Shown here: in pieces, positions 16,224 through 25,760 of the stretch
How positions within the stretch are numbered: position 1 is the stretch's first letter
Layout of the letters: each line of letters begins with the position of its first letter
Program-made: the position numbers and the translations under genes
Notes under the pieces: generated by a model
Told to the model about the DNA's origin: nothing
Databases searched by the model: none
Seen by the model: the letters and a program-made list of their open reading frames with translations, nothing else
Source: Immundisolibacter sp.
Lineage (GTDB): Bacteria > Pseudomonadota > Gammaproteobacteria > Immundisolibacterales > Immundisolibacteraceae
Direction: 5' to 3'
NCBI RefSeq assembly: GCF_014359565.1
Contig: NZ_JACIZD010000004.1
Coordinates: forward strand, 120,944 to 184,943
Length of the DNA stretch: 64,000 nucleotides

Positions 16224-16691
16224 GACGGGCTCCGCGGCTTGGGATCGGGCGCAGCAAAAGCGACGGAGGGCGTTGCCGCCGCCCGTCGACACAGGTGCTG
16301 GTAAGGCCGGCATTCTACCGGCACTGCCCGGCCGTGGCCAAGCACGGCAATCGACGGGGGCACCCACCAAAACCCCGGCCGATCGATTGTTTACCACCCC
16401 GCTTCGCGACGTTACAGCCGCCGAACGACCGCGAACCGACACGGACGAGAAAAGCCTGCGAGATCGGCCAGGCGCTTCGCAAGGACGATGGCGGACGGCA
16501 CGGGCGATGTCGACGAGCAGGCTCGAGGGCTTGCTGTCGCCAACCTTCATCTTGGAAATCTTTGCGGACAACCAGCCCTCGATTAAGGACGGCATCGCTC
16601 AAGCGCAGTGAGCCGCCGCGAAAGGATGAAGCGGCGTGCGCCGAGCCGGTGAGGATAGGACCCGCTCGCCAGGCTCGCCCAGACCCACCTT
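16224..16691. other. Intergenic region between divergent carA and hemP
   Basis: This stretch separates the minus-strand housekeeping operon from the plus-strand iron operon, so it should carry the carA promoter. I see no convincing gene: short frames here have no recognisable motif and the composition is ordinary. I cannot point to a clear PyrR, ArgR or PurR site by eye. Confidence 0.5.
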
Positions 16692-16696
16692 AACGA

Positions 16697-16726
16697 TTGG
16701 TTCTTGACGCAATGCTGATATATTAT
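16697..16726 (+). promoter_or_regulatory. Putative hemP operon promoter
   Basis: TTGGTT (16697-16702) and TATTAT (16721-16726) are separated by 18 bases and lie in the only A+T-rich patch between carA and hemP. The -10 box abuts a Fur-box-like palindrome, which fits iron repression. This is a pattern match by eye only. Confidence 0.4.
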
Positions 16727-16743
16727 TGCGACTGACTCGCATT
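16725..16743 (+). promoter_or_regulatory. Putative Fur box
   Basis: The 19-mer ATTGCGACTGACTCGCATT has near-perfect dyad symmetry (ATTGCGA / TCGCATT around a 5-base centre) and resembles gammaproteobacterial Fur boxes of the ATTGCGAATnATTCGCAAT type. It overlaps the putative -10 of an operon composed entirely of iron-uptake genes. Confidence 0.5.
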
Positions 16744-16791
16744 AACATTACCAAGAACGTCAGTTTTCACCCCTGTCCGGCACTCACGACC

Positions 16792-16968
16792 ATGACTGAC
16801 AGCAACGCACCGCCGCGCAAAGGACCGACCGACGAGGCGGAAGGCGCACCGCCCCGCTACACCAGCGAGCAATTGTTTGTCGGGATGCGCCATGTGGTGA
16901 TCGTGCATGGCACGCGCGAGTACAGCCTGCGCCTGACGGCCGCCAACAAGCTCATTCTGACGGCCTGA
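16792..16968 (+). CDS. hemP: Hemin uptake protein HemP
   Basis: Small protein (58 aa from the ATG at 16792) of the HemP family, usually found beside heme or siderophore uptake genes and thought to act in their regulation. The signature is the C-terminal block YTSEQLFVGMRHVVIVHGT followed by REYSLRLTAANKLILTA. An upstream in-frame start at 16726 would overlap the Fur-like site and is rejected. It is the first gene of the iron operon, 3 nt before tonB. Confidence 0.88.
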   Translation: MTDSNAPPRKGPTDEAEGAPPRYTSEQLFVGMRHVVIVHGTREYSLRLTAANKLILTA

Positions 16969-16971
16969 GCC

Positions 16972-17691
16972 ATGCCCATGACCGATCGGGTAGGCCGTGC
17001 GCAGCCTGTGCACGAGGGCATCGCCGGCGCCGGCTGCGCGGTTGTCCTGCACGCACTCGCGGCCTTCCTGCTGCTGCGTCAGGTTCCGACCCTGCCGCTG
17101 ACGCCGCCGCAGATCATCCAGATGAGTCTGATCGCTGAACCTCAACCGGAACCACGCCCGGCGCCGCAATCCCCAGCCCCGCAGCCGGCAGCGGCACAAG
17201 CGGCGAAGGCGCCACCGATTCCCAGCCCACAGCCGCGACCGCAGCGCCGCCCGGCACCCAGGCCGGTGGCGGCGAAACCGATGCCCTTAGCCCCGGCGCC
17301 GACCCAATCCGTCCCCTCGGCACCGGCCCCGACAGTCGTATCCGCCAGCATTTCGGACGCCCCGGCGGTCGCGGCACCCGCTGCCACGACGGCGCCCGTG
17401 GAAGTGACCCAACCGCGCTTCGACGCCGCGTATCTGAACAATCCGGCGCCGCCCTATCCGCCCCTTTCGCGTCGTCTGGGTGAACAGGGACGCGTCCTGA
17501 TGCGGGTCTATGTCGATCCCAACGGAACACCGACCCAGGTCGAGTTGCGCCAATCAAGCGGCTCACAGCGACTTGACACCGCCGCCCAGACGGCCGTGCG
17601 GCGCTGGCGCTTCGTCCCTGCCCGGCGCGGGAGCGAGGCGGTGGGCGCCTGGGTTCTGGTGCCTATTTCATTCAATCTGAGGAATTCCTGA
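16972..17691 (+). CDS. tonB: Energy transducer TonB
   Basis: Couples the inner-membrane proton gradient to outer-membrane receptors. 239 aa: an N-terminal TM anchor (about residues 20-35), a long Pro/Ala/Gln-rich periplasm-spanning linker (about 50-145), and a C-terminal TonB domain beginning NPAPPYPPLSRRLGEQGRVLMRV. The stop overlaps the exbB start by one base (TGATG). Its placement with exbB, exbD and a receptor suggests a dedicated system. Confidence 0.93.
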   Translation: MPMTDRVGRAQPVHEGIAGAGCAVVLHALAAFLLLRQVPTLPLTPPQIIQMSLIAEPQPEPRPAPQSPAPQPAAAQAAKAPPIPSPQPRPQRRPAPRPVAAKPMPLAPAPTQSVPSAPAPTVVSASISDAPAVAAPAATTAPVEVTQPRFDAAYLNNPAPPYPPLSRRLGEQGRVLMRVYVDPNGTPTQVELRQSSGSQRLDTAAQTAVRRWRFVPARRGSEAVGAWVLVPISFNLRNS

Positions 17692-18443
17692 TGGAGCAGA
17701 CGCTTGGCATTGCCCACTTTCTGTCGCACGTCGACGGCGTCGGCCGGTTCTTGCTGGTGATCCTGCTGGCGATGTCGCTGGCCACCTGGTACCTGATCGC
17801 CACCAAGACCCTGTCCAGCTGGCGCATGGCGCGTCAGCGCCGGCAGTTCATGGCCGTATTCCAGCAGGCCCAGGGGCTGGAGGAACTGGGTGATTTCGTA
17901 CGGGCGCGGGGTGCCGACGAGCCGTTCTCGAACTTGACCGCCCAGGGACTGGCGGCGGCGCAGCAGTACGCCGCACGCACCGGCCAGCGGTTGATCGAAT
18001 CCGTGCCGCCCGATGAGTTCCTGACGCGCGCCTTGCGCCGCGCCATCGAGCAGGACACCGCCCGCCTCGAGTACGGCCAGACGCTGCTGGCTTCGGTGGC
18101 CTCGGCAGCGCCATTCGTTGGCCTGTTCGGCACCGTGTGGGGCATTTACCACGCCCTGCTCGCGATTGGCATGAGCGGCCAGGCCAGCCTCGACAAGGTA
18201 GCCGGCCCGGTTGGCGAGGCGCTGATCATGACCGCCTTGGGTCTTGCCGTCGCCATTCCTGCCGTGCTGGCCTACAACGCCGTCGCCCGCAGCAACCGCC
18301 TGTTGCTTGCCGAGCTCGATGGCTTCGCGCACGACCTGTTCGCCTTCATGTCGACCGGCATCCGCTCCACTCCGGCACGCCGGGAGCCCACCCCGGCACA
18401 CCCTGCGCCGCCGGTGAGCCGATTGATCGAGGAGTCCGCCTGA
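17691..18443 (+). CDS. exbB: Biopolymer transport protein ExbB (MotA/TolQ/ExbB family)
   Basis: Proton-channel scaffold that energises TonB, 250 aa. It has an N-terminal TM helix (about 20-37), a cytoplasmic domain and two further TM helices in the conserved ExbB region (LLASVASAAPFVGLFGTVWGI, then ALIMTALGLAVAIPAVLAYN). It overlaps tonB and exbD by one base each, so the three are translationally coupled. TolQ is the close alternative, but the tonB and receptor context favours ExbB. Confidence 0.93.
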   Translation: MEQTLGIAHFLSHVDGVGRFLLVILLAMSLATWYLIATKTLSSWRMARQRRQFMAVFQQAQGLEELGDFVRARGADEPFSNLTAQGLAAAQQYAARTGQRLIESVPPDEFLTRALRRAIEQDTARLEYGQTLLASVASAAPFVGLFGTVWGIYHALLAIGMSGQASLDKVAGPVGEALIMTALGLAVAIPAVLAYNAVARSNRLLLAELDGFAHDLFAFMSTGIRSTPARREPTPAHPAPPVSRLIEESA

Positions 18444-18868
18444 TGGCCTTCGGAGGATTCGGCGACCAGGGCCAGCAACGGCCGACGGCGGAGATCAACA
18501 TGATCCCGCTGATCGACGTAATGCTGGTGCTGCTGGTGATCTTCATCGTCACCGCGCCGCTGCTCACCCACGCCGTGCGCGTCGACCTGCCGCAGGCCAG
18601 CAGCGCGCCGGCGCCGGCCGATCCGCAGGCGATCGAGGTCAGCATCGACGCCCAGGGCCAGACCTTCTGGAACGCCGAACCGGTGACTGAAGAGGAACTC
18701 GCCGCACGCCTGGCCGCCACCGCGCAACGCCACCCGCAGCCGGAACTGCGCCTGCGCGCCGACGGCGCCGTGGCCTATCGCAAGGTGGCGCTGGTAATGG
18801 CCGCCGCGGCCAGCGCTGGACTCGAGCGCATCGGTTTTGTCACGACCCCGAAGGGGGAAACGCCATGA
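18443..18868 (+). CDS. exbD: Biopolymer transport protein ExbD
   Basis: Partner of ExbB, 141 aa. A short cytoplasmic N-terminus is followed by a single TM helix carrying the essential Asp (INMIPLIDVMLVLLVIFIVT) and a periplasmic domain ending GLERIGFVTTP. The ATG at 18443 overlaps the exbB stop (TGATG). A longer frame beginning at 18137 lies inside exbB and is not real. Confidence 0.93.
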   Translation: MAFGGFGDQGQQRPTAEINMIPLIDVMLVLLVIFIVTAPLLTHAVRVDLPQASSAPAPADPQAIEVSIDAQGQTFWNAEPVTEEELAARLAATAQRHPQPELRLRADGAVAYRKVALVMAAAASAGLERIGFVTTPKGETP

Positions 18869-18961
18869 CCTGACCCGTTCCGCCTGTCGATCACCAAATC
18901 CAGCCAGCCAGCCCGTGCATGCCAGCCAGCTCCACCGTCCGAATCCATCCCGGAGCACTCC

Positions 18962-21151
18962 ATGCAATGCGCGAAGCCCCACCGGACCACGCCGGCTGCA
19001 ACCCCGACTCCCGCCTCAAGAATTTCCCTGCCGCTGGGCGCCCTGGTCACCGGCATGCTGCTGGCGCCACTGGGCGCACTGGCCGCCGACGAAACCACCC
19101 TGCCGCAGGTGAACGTACAGGACGATCGCCTCGACGACACGCCCGAGGGCTACCAGGGCGGCACCACGCGCGTCGGCAAGATCGACCAGCTGGCCAAGGA
19201 CGTCCCGCAGGCGCTGACTGTCGTATCGCAGCAGCTGATGCAGGAGACCAACGCCAACACGCTGAAGGAAGCCCTGCGCCACGTCAGCGGGCTGACGTTC
19301 AACGCCGGCGAGGGCGGCCGCATCGGCGACAACATGATGTTGCGCGGCTTCTATTCGTTTGGGGACCTGTACCTGGACGGTGTCCGCGACGTGGCCCAGT
19401 ACAACCGCGAAACCTTCAACCTGGAACAGGTGGACGTGCTGCGCGGCTCGGCGGCCATGCTGTTTGGCCGCGGTCAGGCCGGCGGTGTCATCAACCAGGC
19501 CAGCAAACTGCCGATGCTGCAGAACCGCAACGAAGTGGCGCTGACCGGCGGCACCGACACCTACCGCCGCGGCACGGCCGATCTGAACTATGTGCTGGCC
19601 GATCACACGGCGGTGCGCCTTAACGTGATGAAAACCGACGCCGGCAGCACCCGCGACTACGTCAACTCCGAGCGTGAAGGCGTCGCACCGAGCATTGCGC
19701 TGGGCCTGGGCACGGCCCACGAACTGACGCTCAGTCACATGTACCTGAAGACGCACAACACGCCCGACTACGGCGTACCGTTCTTCCAGCAGCGGCCGCT
19801 CGATGTGCCCAAGGACCGTTTTTTCGGCACTACGGACGACTACGAAGACAACCGCACGAACATCACCACCGCCACTTACAAGTACAGCTATTCGACCAAT
19901 ACCACCTTGCGCACGGTGCTGCGCCACGCCGACTACACGCGCGACCTGTGGGGCGTGGTGCCGCGCCTGGCGGCGGGTGCAACGGAAGCATCGATTGCCA
20001 ACGGCACGGCCATCCTGAACCGTGGCCGCCAGGCGCGCGGCGGCGAGGAGAAAACCTGGACCAGCCAGACCGACCTGACCACCAAGTTCGACACCGGTTG
20101 GCTCAAGCACGAGGTACTGTTTGGCCTGGAGTTGCTCGACGAGGAGGCCGGCCGCTGGTCTTACAACGCCATCGCCAGCGCCGTCGCACCCCCCACCACG
20201 GTGGGCAACCCGAACGCCTCGCCACTGCTGCCGGCAACCTACGGCAACCGCGTCAAGAACGGCATCACCACCTACGAGGGCCGCACCTGGGCGCCATACC
20301 TGCAGGACATGATCGAATTCCTGCCCGGCTGGAAGGTCTTTGGCGGTGCCCGCTGGGACGATCTGGACGCCGACTACAGCACCGGTGCCAAGGTGAAGTA
20401 CGGCGAGTGGAGCTACCGGGCCGGTCTGTCGCACCAGCCGACCGATTTCCAGCACTACTACGCCGCCTGGAGCGACTCGTTCAATCCGACCGCCGACCTC
20501 TACCAGTTCACGCCGACCAGCGTCGTGTGGCCGGCCGAGCGCAGCCGCACGTATGAGCTGGGCGCGAAATGGGAGCTGTTCGAGGGCGATCTGTCACTGC
20601 GCACATCTATCTACCGCACCGAAAAGACTTGGGAACGCAATACCGATATCGAAACAGCCGGCGCCAATCCGCTGCTCACCAAAAAGCGCCACACCGATGG
20701 CATCGAGCTGGAAGCCGCCGGGCGCATCACGCCGCGCTGGGAGGTATTCGCCGGCACGGCGCTGATGGACCCGCGCATCGACACCGCCCGCCCGGGCGGC
20801 AATCCGAATGTCGAGGGCATGCGCCCACGCAACGCACCCACCTATACCTACAATCTGTGGACTACCTACAAGCTGGACCACGGCTGGAAAGTGGGCGGCG
20901 GCGTCGAAGCCAAGGCGAAGCGTCTGGCTTACGGCATCGGCGGCGGCACGGCAGCGATCACGCCCAACGTGGCGCCCGCCTACCGGCGCTGGGACGCCAT
21001 GGTGGCCTACGAACAGCGCCGCTATGAGGTGAAGCTGAACCTGATGAACGTGTTCGACAAGCGTTACTACGAGTCGCTGTATGAAAACGGCGGTCATGTG
21101 GTGCCGGGCACCGGCCGGGCAGTGCAGCTGGTAACCGAGTTGAAGTTCTGA
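18962..21151 (+). CDS. TonB-dependent siderophore receptor (Fiu/PiuA-like)
   Basis: Outer-membrane gated channel for ferric siderophores, 729 aa. A signal peptide of about 41 residues ends at LGALA-AD. A plug domain (about 60-170; VPQALTVVSQQLMQE, RGFYSFGDLYLDGVRD, DVLRGSAAMLFGRGQAGGVINQ) precedes a beta-barrel ending in the C-terminal Phe required for outer-membrane insertion. The neighbouring PiuC-type hydroxylase is characteristic of the catecholate receptors Fiu and PiuA. The ligand is inferred, not shown. Confidence 0.9.
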   Translation: MQCAKPHRTTPAATPTPASRISLPLGALVTGMLLAPLGALAADETTLPQVNVQDDRLDDTPEGYQGGTTRVGKIDQLAKDVPQALTVVSQQLMQETNANTLKEALRHVSGLTFNAGEGGRIGDNMMLRGFYSFGDLYLDGVRDVAQYNRETFNLEQVDVLRGSAAMLFGRGQAGGVINQASKLPMLQNRNEVALTGGTDTYRRGTADLNYVLADHTAVRLNVMKTDAGSTRDYVNSEREGVAPSIALGLGTAHELTLSHMYLKTHNTPDYGVPFFQQRPLDVPKDRFFGTTDDYEDNRTNITTATYKYSYSTNTTLRTVLRHADYTRDLWGVVPRLAAGATEASIANGTAILNRGRQARGGEEKTWTSQTDLTTKFDTGWLKHEVLFGLELLDEEAGRWSYNAIASAVAPPTTVGNPNASPLLPATYGNRVKNGITTYEGRTWAPYLQDMIEFLPGWKVFGGARWDDLDADYSTGAKVKYGEWSYRAGLSHQPTDFQHYYAAWSDSFNPTADLYQFTPTSVVWPAERSRTYELGAKWELFEGDLSLRTSIYRTEKTWERNTDIETAGANPLLTKKRHTDGIELEAAGRITPRWEVFAGTALMDPRIDTARPGGNPNVEGMRPRNAPTYTYNLWTTYKLDHGWKVGGGVEAKAKRLAYGIGGGTAAITPNVAPAYRRWDAMVAYEQRRYEVKLNLMNVFDKRYYESLYENGGHVVPGTGRAVQLVTELKF

Positions 21152-21218
21152 CCCTGAGCGTGCCGAGCGCCCTTGCCAGGGGCGGCCCGGCGCGCCCTAA
21201 TCGCTCGCGGGAGGCGCC

Positions 21219-21902
21219 GTGCTGCTACAGATTCCGCAGGTCGTGGATGCCGGCACCCTTGCGGAGTGCCGCCGCCTGCTGACCGGCGCCGACTGGATCG
21301 ACGGCGGCGTCACCGCCGGCACACAGTCGAATCTGGTTAAGAACAACCAGCAACTGCCGGAAGACGCACCGGCGGCGGCGCAGGCGCGCGCCCTGGTGCT
21401 GCAGGCATTGAGCACGAACGCGCTGTTCTTCACCGCCGCATTGCCCAAGCGCATCTACCCGCCGCTGTTCAACCGCTACGAGGGCGCCCGAAACGCCTTC
21501 GGCAGTCACATCGACAACGCCATCCGTACTCATCCGGCCACCGCCCGCCACGTGCGCAGCGACCTGTCGGCCACGCTGTTCCTCTCGGACCCGGACAGTT
21601 ACGACGGCGGCGAGCTGGTGATCGAGGACAGCTTCGGCAGCCAGCGGGTCAAGCTGGCGGCCGGCGACCTGGTGCTGTATCCGGCCTCCAGCGTGCATCG
21701 CGTCGAGCCGGTCACCCGCGGCGCCCGCCTGGCGTGCTTCATGTGGATCGAGAGCATGGTGCGGGAGACCGAACGCCGCCGCCTGCTGTACGAGCTCGAC
21801 ATGGCCATCCTGGCCCTGCGCACCGACACCGGCGACAGCCCGGCCGTGGTGCGCCTGACCGGGTGTTACCACAACCTGCTGCGCATGTGGGCCGAGGTCT
21901 GA
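21219..21902 (+). CDS. PKHD-type Fe(II)/2-oxoglutarate hydroxylase (PiuC/YbiX-like)
   Basis: Member of the Fe(II)/2-oxoglutarate dioxygenase family that commonly accompanies catecholate siderophore receptors (piuC beside piuA, ybiX beside fiu); the substrate is not established. 227 aa. The facial triad is H97 and D99 (GSHIDN) with H160 (SSVHRVEPV), and R170 (TRGARLACF) should bind 2-oxoglutarate. It starts 67 nt after the receptor and ends the operon. Confidence 0.88.
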   Translation: MLLQIPQVVDAGTLAECRRLLTGADWIDGGVTAGTQSNLVKNNQQLPEDAPAAAQARALVLQALSTNALFFTAALPKRIYPPLFNRYEGARNAFGSHIDNAIRTHPATARHVRSDLSATLFLSDPDSYDGGELVIEDSFGSQRVKLAAGDLVLYPASSVHRVEPVTRGARLACFMWIESMVRETERRRLLYELDMAILALRTDTGDSPAVVRLTGCYHNLLRMWAEV

Positions 21903-21963
21903 ACATAAACCCGCAGTTTCAATCGCCTGCGCGATTCCTGCGTTGGATGTCCGTGCCCGGGCC

Positions 21964-23298
21964 CTAAAGAATGTAGCGGCTCAGGTCCTGATCGCCGGCC
22001 AGATCCTTGAGGCGCTGGTCGACATAGGCGGCATCCACCGTCACCTGGTGGCCGCTGCGGTCGGGCGCCGCAAAGGACAGGTCTTCCAGCAGGCGCTCCA
22101 TGACCGTATGCAGGCGGCGGGCGCCGATGTTCTCGGTGCGCTCGTTGACCTCGAACGCAATCTGCGCCAGCCGCTGCACACCCTCCGGCACGAATTGCAG
22201 CGTGACGCCTTCGGTGGCCAGCAGCGCCGTGGCCTGCTCGGTGAGCGCCGCGTCGGTGTCGGTCAAAATGCGCACGAAATCCTCGACCCGCAGCGATTCG
22301 AGCTCGACGCGGATCGGCAGCCGGCCCTGCAGCTCCGGGATCAGATCCGATGGCTTGCTCAGGTGAAACGCACCGGACGCGATGAACAGGATGTGATCCG
22401 TGCGCACCTGGCCGTACTTGGTGGTGACGGTGCTGCCCTCGATCAGCGGCAGCAGGTCGCGCTGCACGCCCTCGCGCGACACCTCGCCGCCGCTGCCACC
22501 TTGGCCGCCGCCGCGCTGGGTGATCTTGTCGATCTCGTCGATGAACACGATGCCGTTCTGCTCGGCATTGGCGATGGCGCTGCGCTTGATGTCGTCGTCG
22601 TTGACGAACTTGGCGGCTTCCTCGTCGGTCAGCAGGCGCAGCGCCTCCTGCACCCGCACCTGACGCCGGCGCGTGCGCCGCCCGCCCAGGTTCTGGAACA
22701 TGCCCTGCAGCTGCTGGGTCAGTTCTTCCATGCCCGGCGGGGCCATGATCTCGACCCCGACCTGCGGCAGGCTGACTTCGACCTCCACCAGCTTGTCGTC
22801 GAGCTGGCCTTCGCGCAGGCGCTTGCGCAGCTTCTGGCGCGTGTCGGCGGCGGCGTCGGCGGTCGACCAGCTGTCCTCGCTGCGCGAACCGGGCAGCAGC
22901 AGGTCCAGCACGCGCTCCTCGGCGGCATCCTGGGCGCGGTGGCGCACCTTGGCCAGTTCCTGCTCGCGGGTCTGCTTGACGGCCACGTCCATCAGGTCGC
23001 GGATGATGGACTCCACGTCACGGCCGACGTAGCCGACCTCGGTGAACTTGGTCGCCTCGATTTTCAGGAACGGCGCCCCGGCCAGGCGCGCCAGGCGGCG
23101 CGCGATCTCGGTCTTGCCGACGCCGGTCGGGCCGATCATCAGGATGTTCTTGGGCGTGATCTCGTGCCGCAGCGGCTCGGCCACCTGCTGACGGCGCCAG
23201 CGGTTGCGCAGGGCGATGGCCACGGCACGCTTGGCGGCGTCCTGGCCAATGATGTGCTTGTCCAGTTCCTGGACGATTTCGCGCGGGGTCATGGACAT
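21964..23298 (-). CDS. hslU: ATP-dependent protease ATPase subunit HslU
   Basis: AAA+ unfoldase of the HslVU protease, 444 aa. It shows the N-domain ([17 protein letters not shown]), Walker [16 protein letters not shown], the pore motif GYVGRD, the intermediate I-domain (about 110-240), Walker [12 protein letters not shown] and the C-terminal docking residues ending DLSRYIL. It lies 15 nt after hslV. The 61-nt gap to convergent piuC shows no strong terminator. Confidence 0.97.
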   Translation of the reverse strand: MSMTPREIVQELDKHIIGQDAAKRAVAIALRNRWRRQQVAEPLRHEITPKNILMIGPTGVGKTEIARRLARLAGAPFLKIEATKFTEVGYVGRDVESIIRDLMDVAVKQTREQELAKVRHRAQDAAEERVLDLLLPGSRSEDSWSTADAAADTRQKLRKRLREGQLDDKLVEVEVSLPQVGVEIMAPPGMEELTQQLQGMFQNLGGRRTRRRQVRVQEALRLLTDEEAAKFVNDDDIKRSAIANAEQNGIVFIDEIDKITQRGGGQGGSGGEVSREGVQRDLLPLIEGSTVTTKYGQVRTDHILFIASGAFHLSKPSDLIPELQGRLPIRVELESLRVEDFVRILTDTDAALTEQATALLATEGVTLQFVPEGVQRLAQIAFEVNERTENIGARRLHTVMERLLEDLSFAAPDRSGHQVTVDAAYVDQRLKDLAGDQDLSRYIL

Positions 23299-23313
23299 GG
23301 GCCGATACGGGCG

Positions 23314-23853
23314 TCAGGCGCCCAGTTCCTCGAAGGTGAATTCACGGTTGGTGTAGATGCAGATGTCGGCGGCGATGCCCAGCGCCGCCTCCACGATCTG
23401 CCGCGCATCGAGCTGCGAGTGATCCAGCAGCGCGCGCGCCGCGGACTGGGCGAAGGCGCCGCCGGAGCCGATGGCCATCAGGCCATCCTCGGGCTCCAGC
23501 ACGTCACCGTTGCCGGAGATGATGAGCGAGGTTTCCGCGTCGGCCACCGCCAGCATGGCCTCCAGCCGCCGCAGCAGCCGGTCGGTGCGCCAGTCCTTGG
23601 CCAGCTCCACCGCCGCGCGGGCGAGTTGACCGGAGTGTTTTTCGAGCTTGGCGTCGAACAGCTCGAACAGCGTGAAGGCATCCGCCGTGGCGCCGGCAAA
23701 GCCGGCCAGTACCCTGCCGTGGTGCAGGCGGCGCACCTTGCGCGCGCCGCGCTTCATGACCATGTTGCCGAGCGTGACCTGGCCGTCGCCGCCGAGCACC
23801 ACCCGGCCGTTGCGCCGGACGGACAGGATGGTCGTGCCGTGAAAGGCTTCCAT
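23314..23853 (-). CDS. hslV: ATP-dependent protease peptidase subunit HslV
   Basis: Threonine peptidase of the HslVU complex, 179 aa. The start at 23853 gives MEAFHG before the catalytic T7 ([12 protein letters not shown]), the short propeptide form seen in many proteobacteria. [14 protein letters not shown], the Lys in [10 protein letters not shown], and [14 protein letters not shown] near the C-terminus are diagnostic. A TAGAAT -10-like hexamer lies between hslV and the upstream aminotransferase gene. Confidence 0.96.
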   Translation of the reverse strand: MEAFHGTTILSVRRNGRVVLGGDGQVTLGNMVMKRGARKVRRLHHGRVLAGFAGATADAFTLFELFDAKLEKHSGQLARAAVELAKDWRTDRLLRRLEAMLAVADAETSLIISGNGDVLEPEDGLMAIGSGGAFAQSAARALLDHSQLDARQIVEAALGIAADICIYTNREFTFEELGA

Positions 23854-23909
23854 GCGGTTTCCGTCGTTGTTTCGATGAACCGGCGATTCTACCCGCCGCC
23901 TGCGCCGTC

Positions 23910-25028
23910 TCAGTCTGGTACGACCGCCAGCGCCGCGTCGAGTTGCTGCAGCGGCGTGTGGAAGTGCGGCGAGAAGCGCACCCCGCCGCCGCGCGGCGCG
24001 CACACCACGCCCGCTTCACTCAAGCGGCGGTGCAGCGCGGCGTTGTCGATGCCGCGATGGCGAAAGGTGACGATGCCGCTGCGACGCTCGGCGCGCGGGT
24101 CACTGAGCAGCTCCAGGCCGGGCGCGGCGCTGATGCGTTCGATCAGGTGCGCGCTGCGTTCCAGCAGGTCTGCCTGCACGCCTTGCATGCCGTATTCCTC
24201 CAGCAGCGACAGGCTGGCATCCAGCCCGTGGGCACCCAGCAGGTTCGGGCTGCCGCACTCGAAGCGCCGCGCGTCGTCGGCCGGCTGCCATTCGGTTGCG
24301 TCGAAATCGCCGGCCTGGCGCGTCATGTGCCAGCCATACTGGTACAGCGTCAGGCGCTCGCGCCAGGCTGGCCGCACCCACAGCAGCGCCAGGCCCTCCG
24401 GCCCCAGCATCCACTTGTGACCGTCCGCCATCACGAAGTCGGCCTGGACCGCGTCGACATCGAAGGCCAGCGCACCCAGGCTCTGGATGGCGTCCACGCA
24501 CAGCGCCACGCCGCGCCTGCGGCAGGCCGCGCCCAGGCGCTCCAGGTCCATGCGCAGGCCGTTGCCGTACTGCACGGACGACACCGTGAGCAGGCGCGTG
24601 CGGCTGTCGATCAGGTCCAGCAAGGTCTGCTCGGGATCGCTGGCGCCGGTCAGCTGTGCCACCCGGCACTGCACGCCAAGCCGCGCCAGCGCCTGCCAGG
24701 CAATCCGATTCGACGGGAACTCCTCGGCTGCCAGCACCAGGTTGTCGCCGGCCTGCCAGGGGAACCCGAAGGCCACCACCGAGATCGCCTCCGAGGTGTT
24801 CTTCAGCAGCGCAACATCCGGCGCCTGCGCACCGATCAGCCGCGCCAGGCGCTCGCGCAGCAGCCGCTCGACCTGCAACCAGCGCGGGTAGTGGCGCGCC
24901 CCATCGCGGGCATTCTCGGCCGCAAAGCGCGCCACGGCGTCCGCCGTGCGGCGCGGCCACGGCGCGACCGCGGCGTGGTTCAGGTAGATCAGGTCGGGAG
25001 CAAGGTCGAATTCGGCAGCAAGGTTCAT
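23910..25028 (-). CDS. Class V aminotransferase (cysteine desulfurase-like fold)
   Basis: PLP enzyme of fold type I, 372 aa. The PLP lysine is K205 ([12 protein letters not shown]), with D179 and Q182 (CVDAIQSLG) positioned to bind the cofactor. A C-terminal [14 protein letters not shown] arginine segment would hold the substrate carboxylate. It resembles the CsdA/SufS and isopenicillin-N-epimerase-like group, but no SufS-style persulfide cysteine loop is obvious and no suf or isc genes are nearby. The substrate is therefore unknown. Confidence 0.8.
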   Translation of the reverse strand: MNLAAEFDLAPDLIYLNHAAVAPWPRRTADAVARFAAENARDGARHYPRWLQVERLLRERLARLIGAQAPDVALLKNTSEAISVVAFGFPWQAGDNLVLAAEEFPSNRIAWQALARLGVQCRVAQLTGASDPEQTLLDLIDSRTRLLTVSSVQYGNGLRMDLERLGAACRRRGVALCVDAIQSLGALAFDVDAVQADFVMADGHKWMLGPEGLALLWVRPAWRERLTLYQYGWHMTRQAGDFDATEWQPADDARRFECGSPNLLGAHGLDASLSLLEEYGMQGVQADLLERSAHLIERISAAPGLELLSDPRAERRSGIVTFRHRGIDNAALHRRLSEAGVVCAPRGGGVRFSPHFHTPLQQLDAALAVVPD

Positions 25029-25233
25029 GTCGGGCCATCCCGGCGGGAGTCGTGGGTCCAGTATCGCCCGCGACCGTTCGCAAGGGCGTTCTCGGCGCGC
25101 ATGGGCGTGGCTTCACGGCGACCAGCCTGAACGAAACGCGGCACGATCCGCGGCGCCTTTTCTCGACTGTGTCGAGCATCGGCAGACGTGCTGATCGCGC
25201 GTGCTGATCGCGGCCGACAGACCAAGGACAACG

Positions 25234-25371
25234 ATGACCGAAACTTCCCGGTCGCTGCAGGCGCAGGTCGACGCACAGCCGTGCAGACGCCTGCAGTGGC
25301 AGGTCGTGGGCCTGTGCTAGCTGGTCAACATCCTGGACGGCTTCGATCTGCCGGGCATTTCCCTTCAGTGA
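25234..25371 (+). pseudogene. Remnant of an aromatic-acid MFS transporter (AAHS family) N-terminus
   Basis: From the ATG at 25234 (preceded by an AAGGA ribosome site) the frame reads TETSRSLQAQVDAQ, then CRRLQWQVVGLC, an in-frame TAG at codon 29, then LVNILDGFDLPGISL and a TGA. The LDGFD motif after a first-helix start and the xxRLQWxVVxLC lead are typical of 4-hydroxybenzoate/aromatic acid:H+ symporters (PcaK-like). Nothing recognisable follows, so only about 45 codons remain. Confidence 0.6.
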
Positions 25372-25600
25372 AACAGCTGCGACCACATTGCGCCAACGGC
25401 GATGTGTTCGGGGCTCAAGATTGCGGATTGGGTGCAGGCCACGCGCTTGAACAGGATCAGGCGCCCTAGCCTGCGTACTGCGCGTTCGGGTCGCCACCGT
25501 TTTCTGGTCCGTTACACTACGCTCGTCCCGCTACCCTCTCCCGCCGGTCAGCGCACACCTGCGCTGTGTCTGCGCCGAGACTCTGGCGAGGCAGTAGTTT
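25372..25600. other. Non-coding stretch upstream of the emrAB-type operon
   Basis: I see no gene here. Short frames lack motifs and there is no further transporter homology after the remnant. The promoter of the efflux operon should lie in its right end or beside the adjacent TetR-type palindrome. Confidence 0.4.
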
Positions 25601-25616
25601 GACCGACCGGTCGGTC
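25601..25616 (+). promoter_or_regulatory. TetR-type operator palindrome
   Basis: GACCGACCGGTCGGTC is a perfect 16-bp palindrome, the form of operator used by many TetR-family repressors of multidrug efflux genes. It lies 145 bp before the HlyD/EmrA-like start. A TTGACC overlapping its left edge (25599-25604) could be a -35 box. No TetR gene is adjacent. Confidence 0.65.
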
Positions 25617-25760
25617 TGCCGCCGTGTGGGCTGAACACCGCATGCGGCCGTACTCCATAAAACACGTACCTTCAATACCGTGGGCCTGTCCCGGATAACG
25701 GGCTCGAACGTGCCTTATGGCTTGCCCCGGTCAACGCCCCCATCACACTCTTTCCACGCC

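Noticed and set aside
16315..16602. Small frame in the carA-hemP gap
   Set aside because: No recognisable motif, no ribosome site and composition like shadow frames.
25318..25320. Possible read-through or unusual coding at the TAG inside the transporter remnant
   Set aside because: The frame closes again within about 20 codons and no further transporter sequence follows; simple decay is enough.
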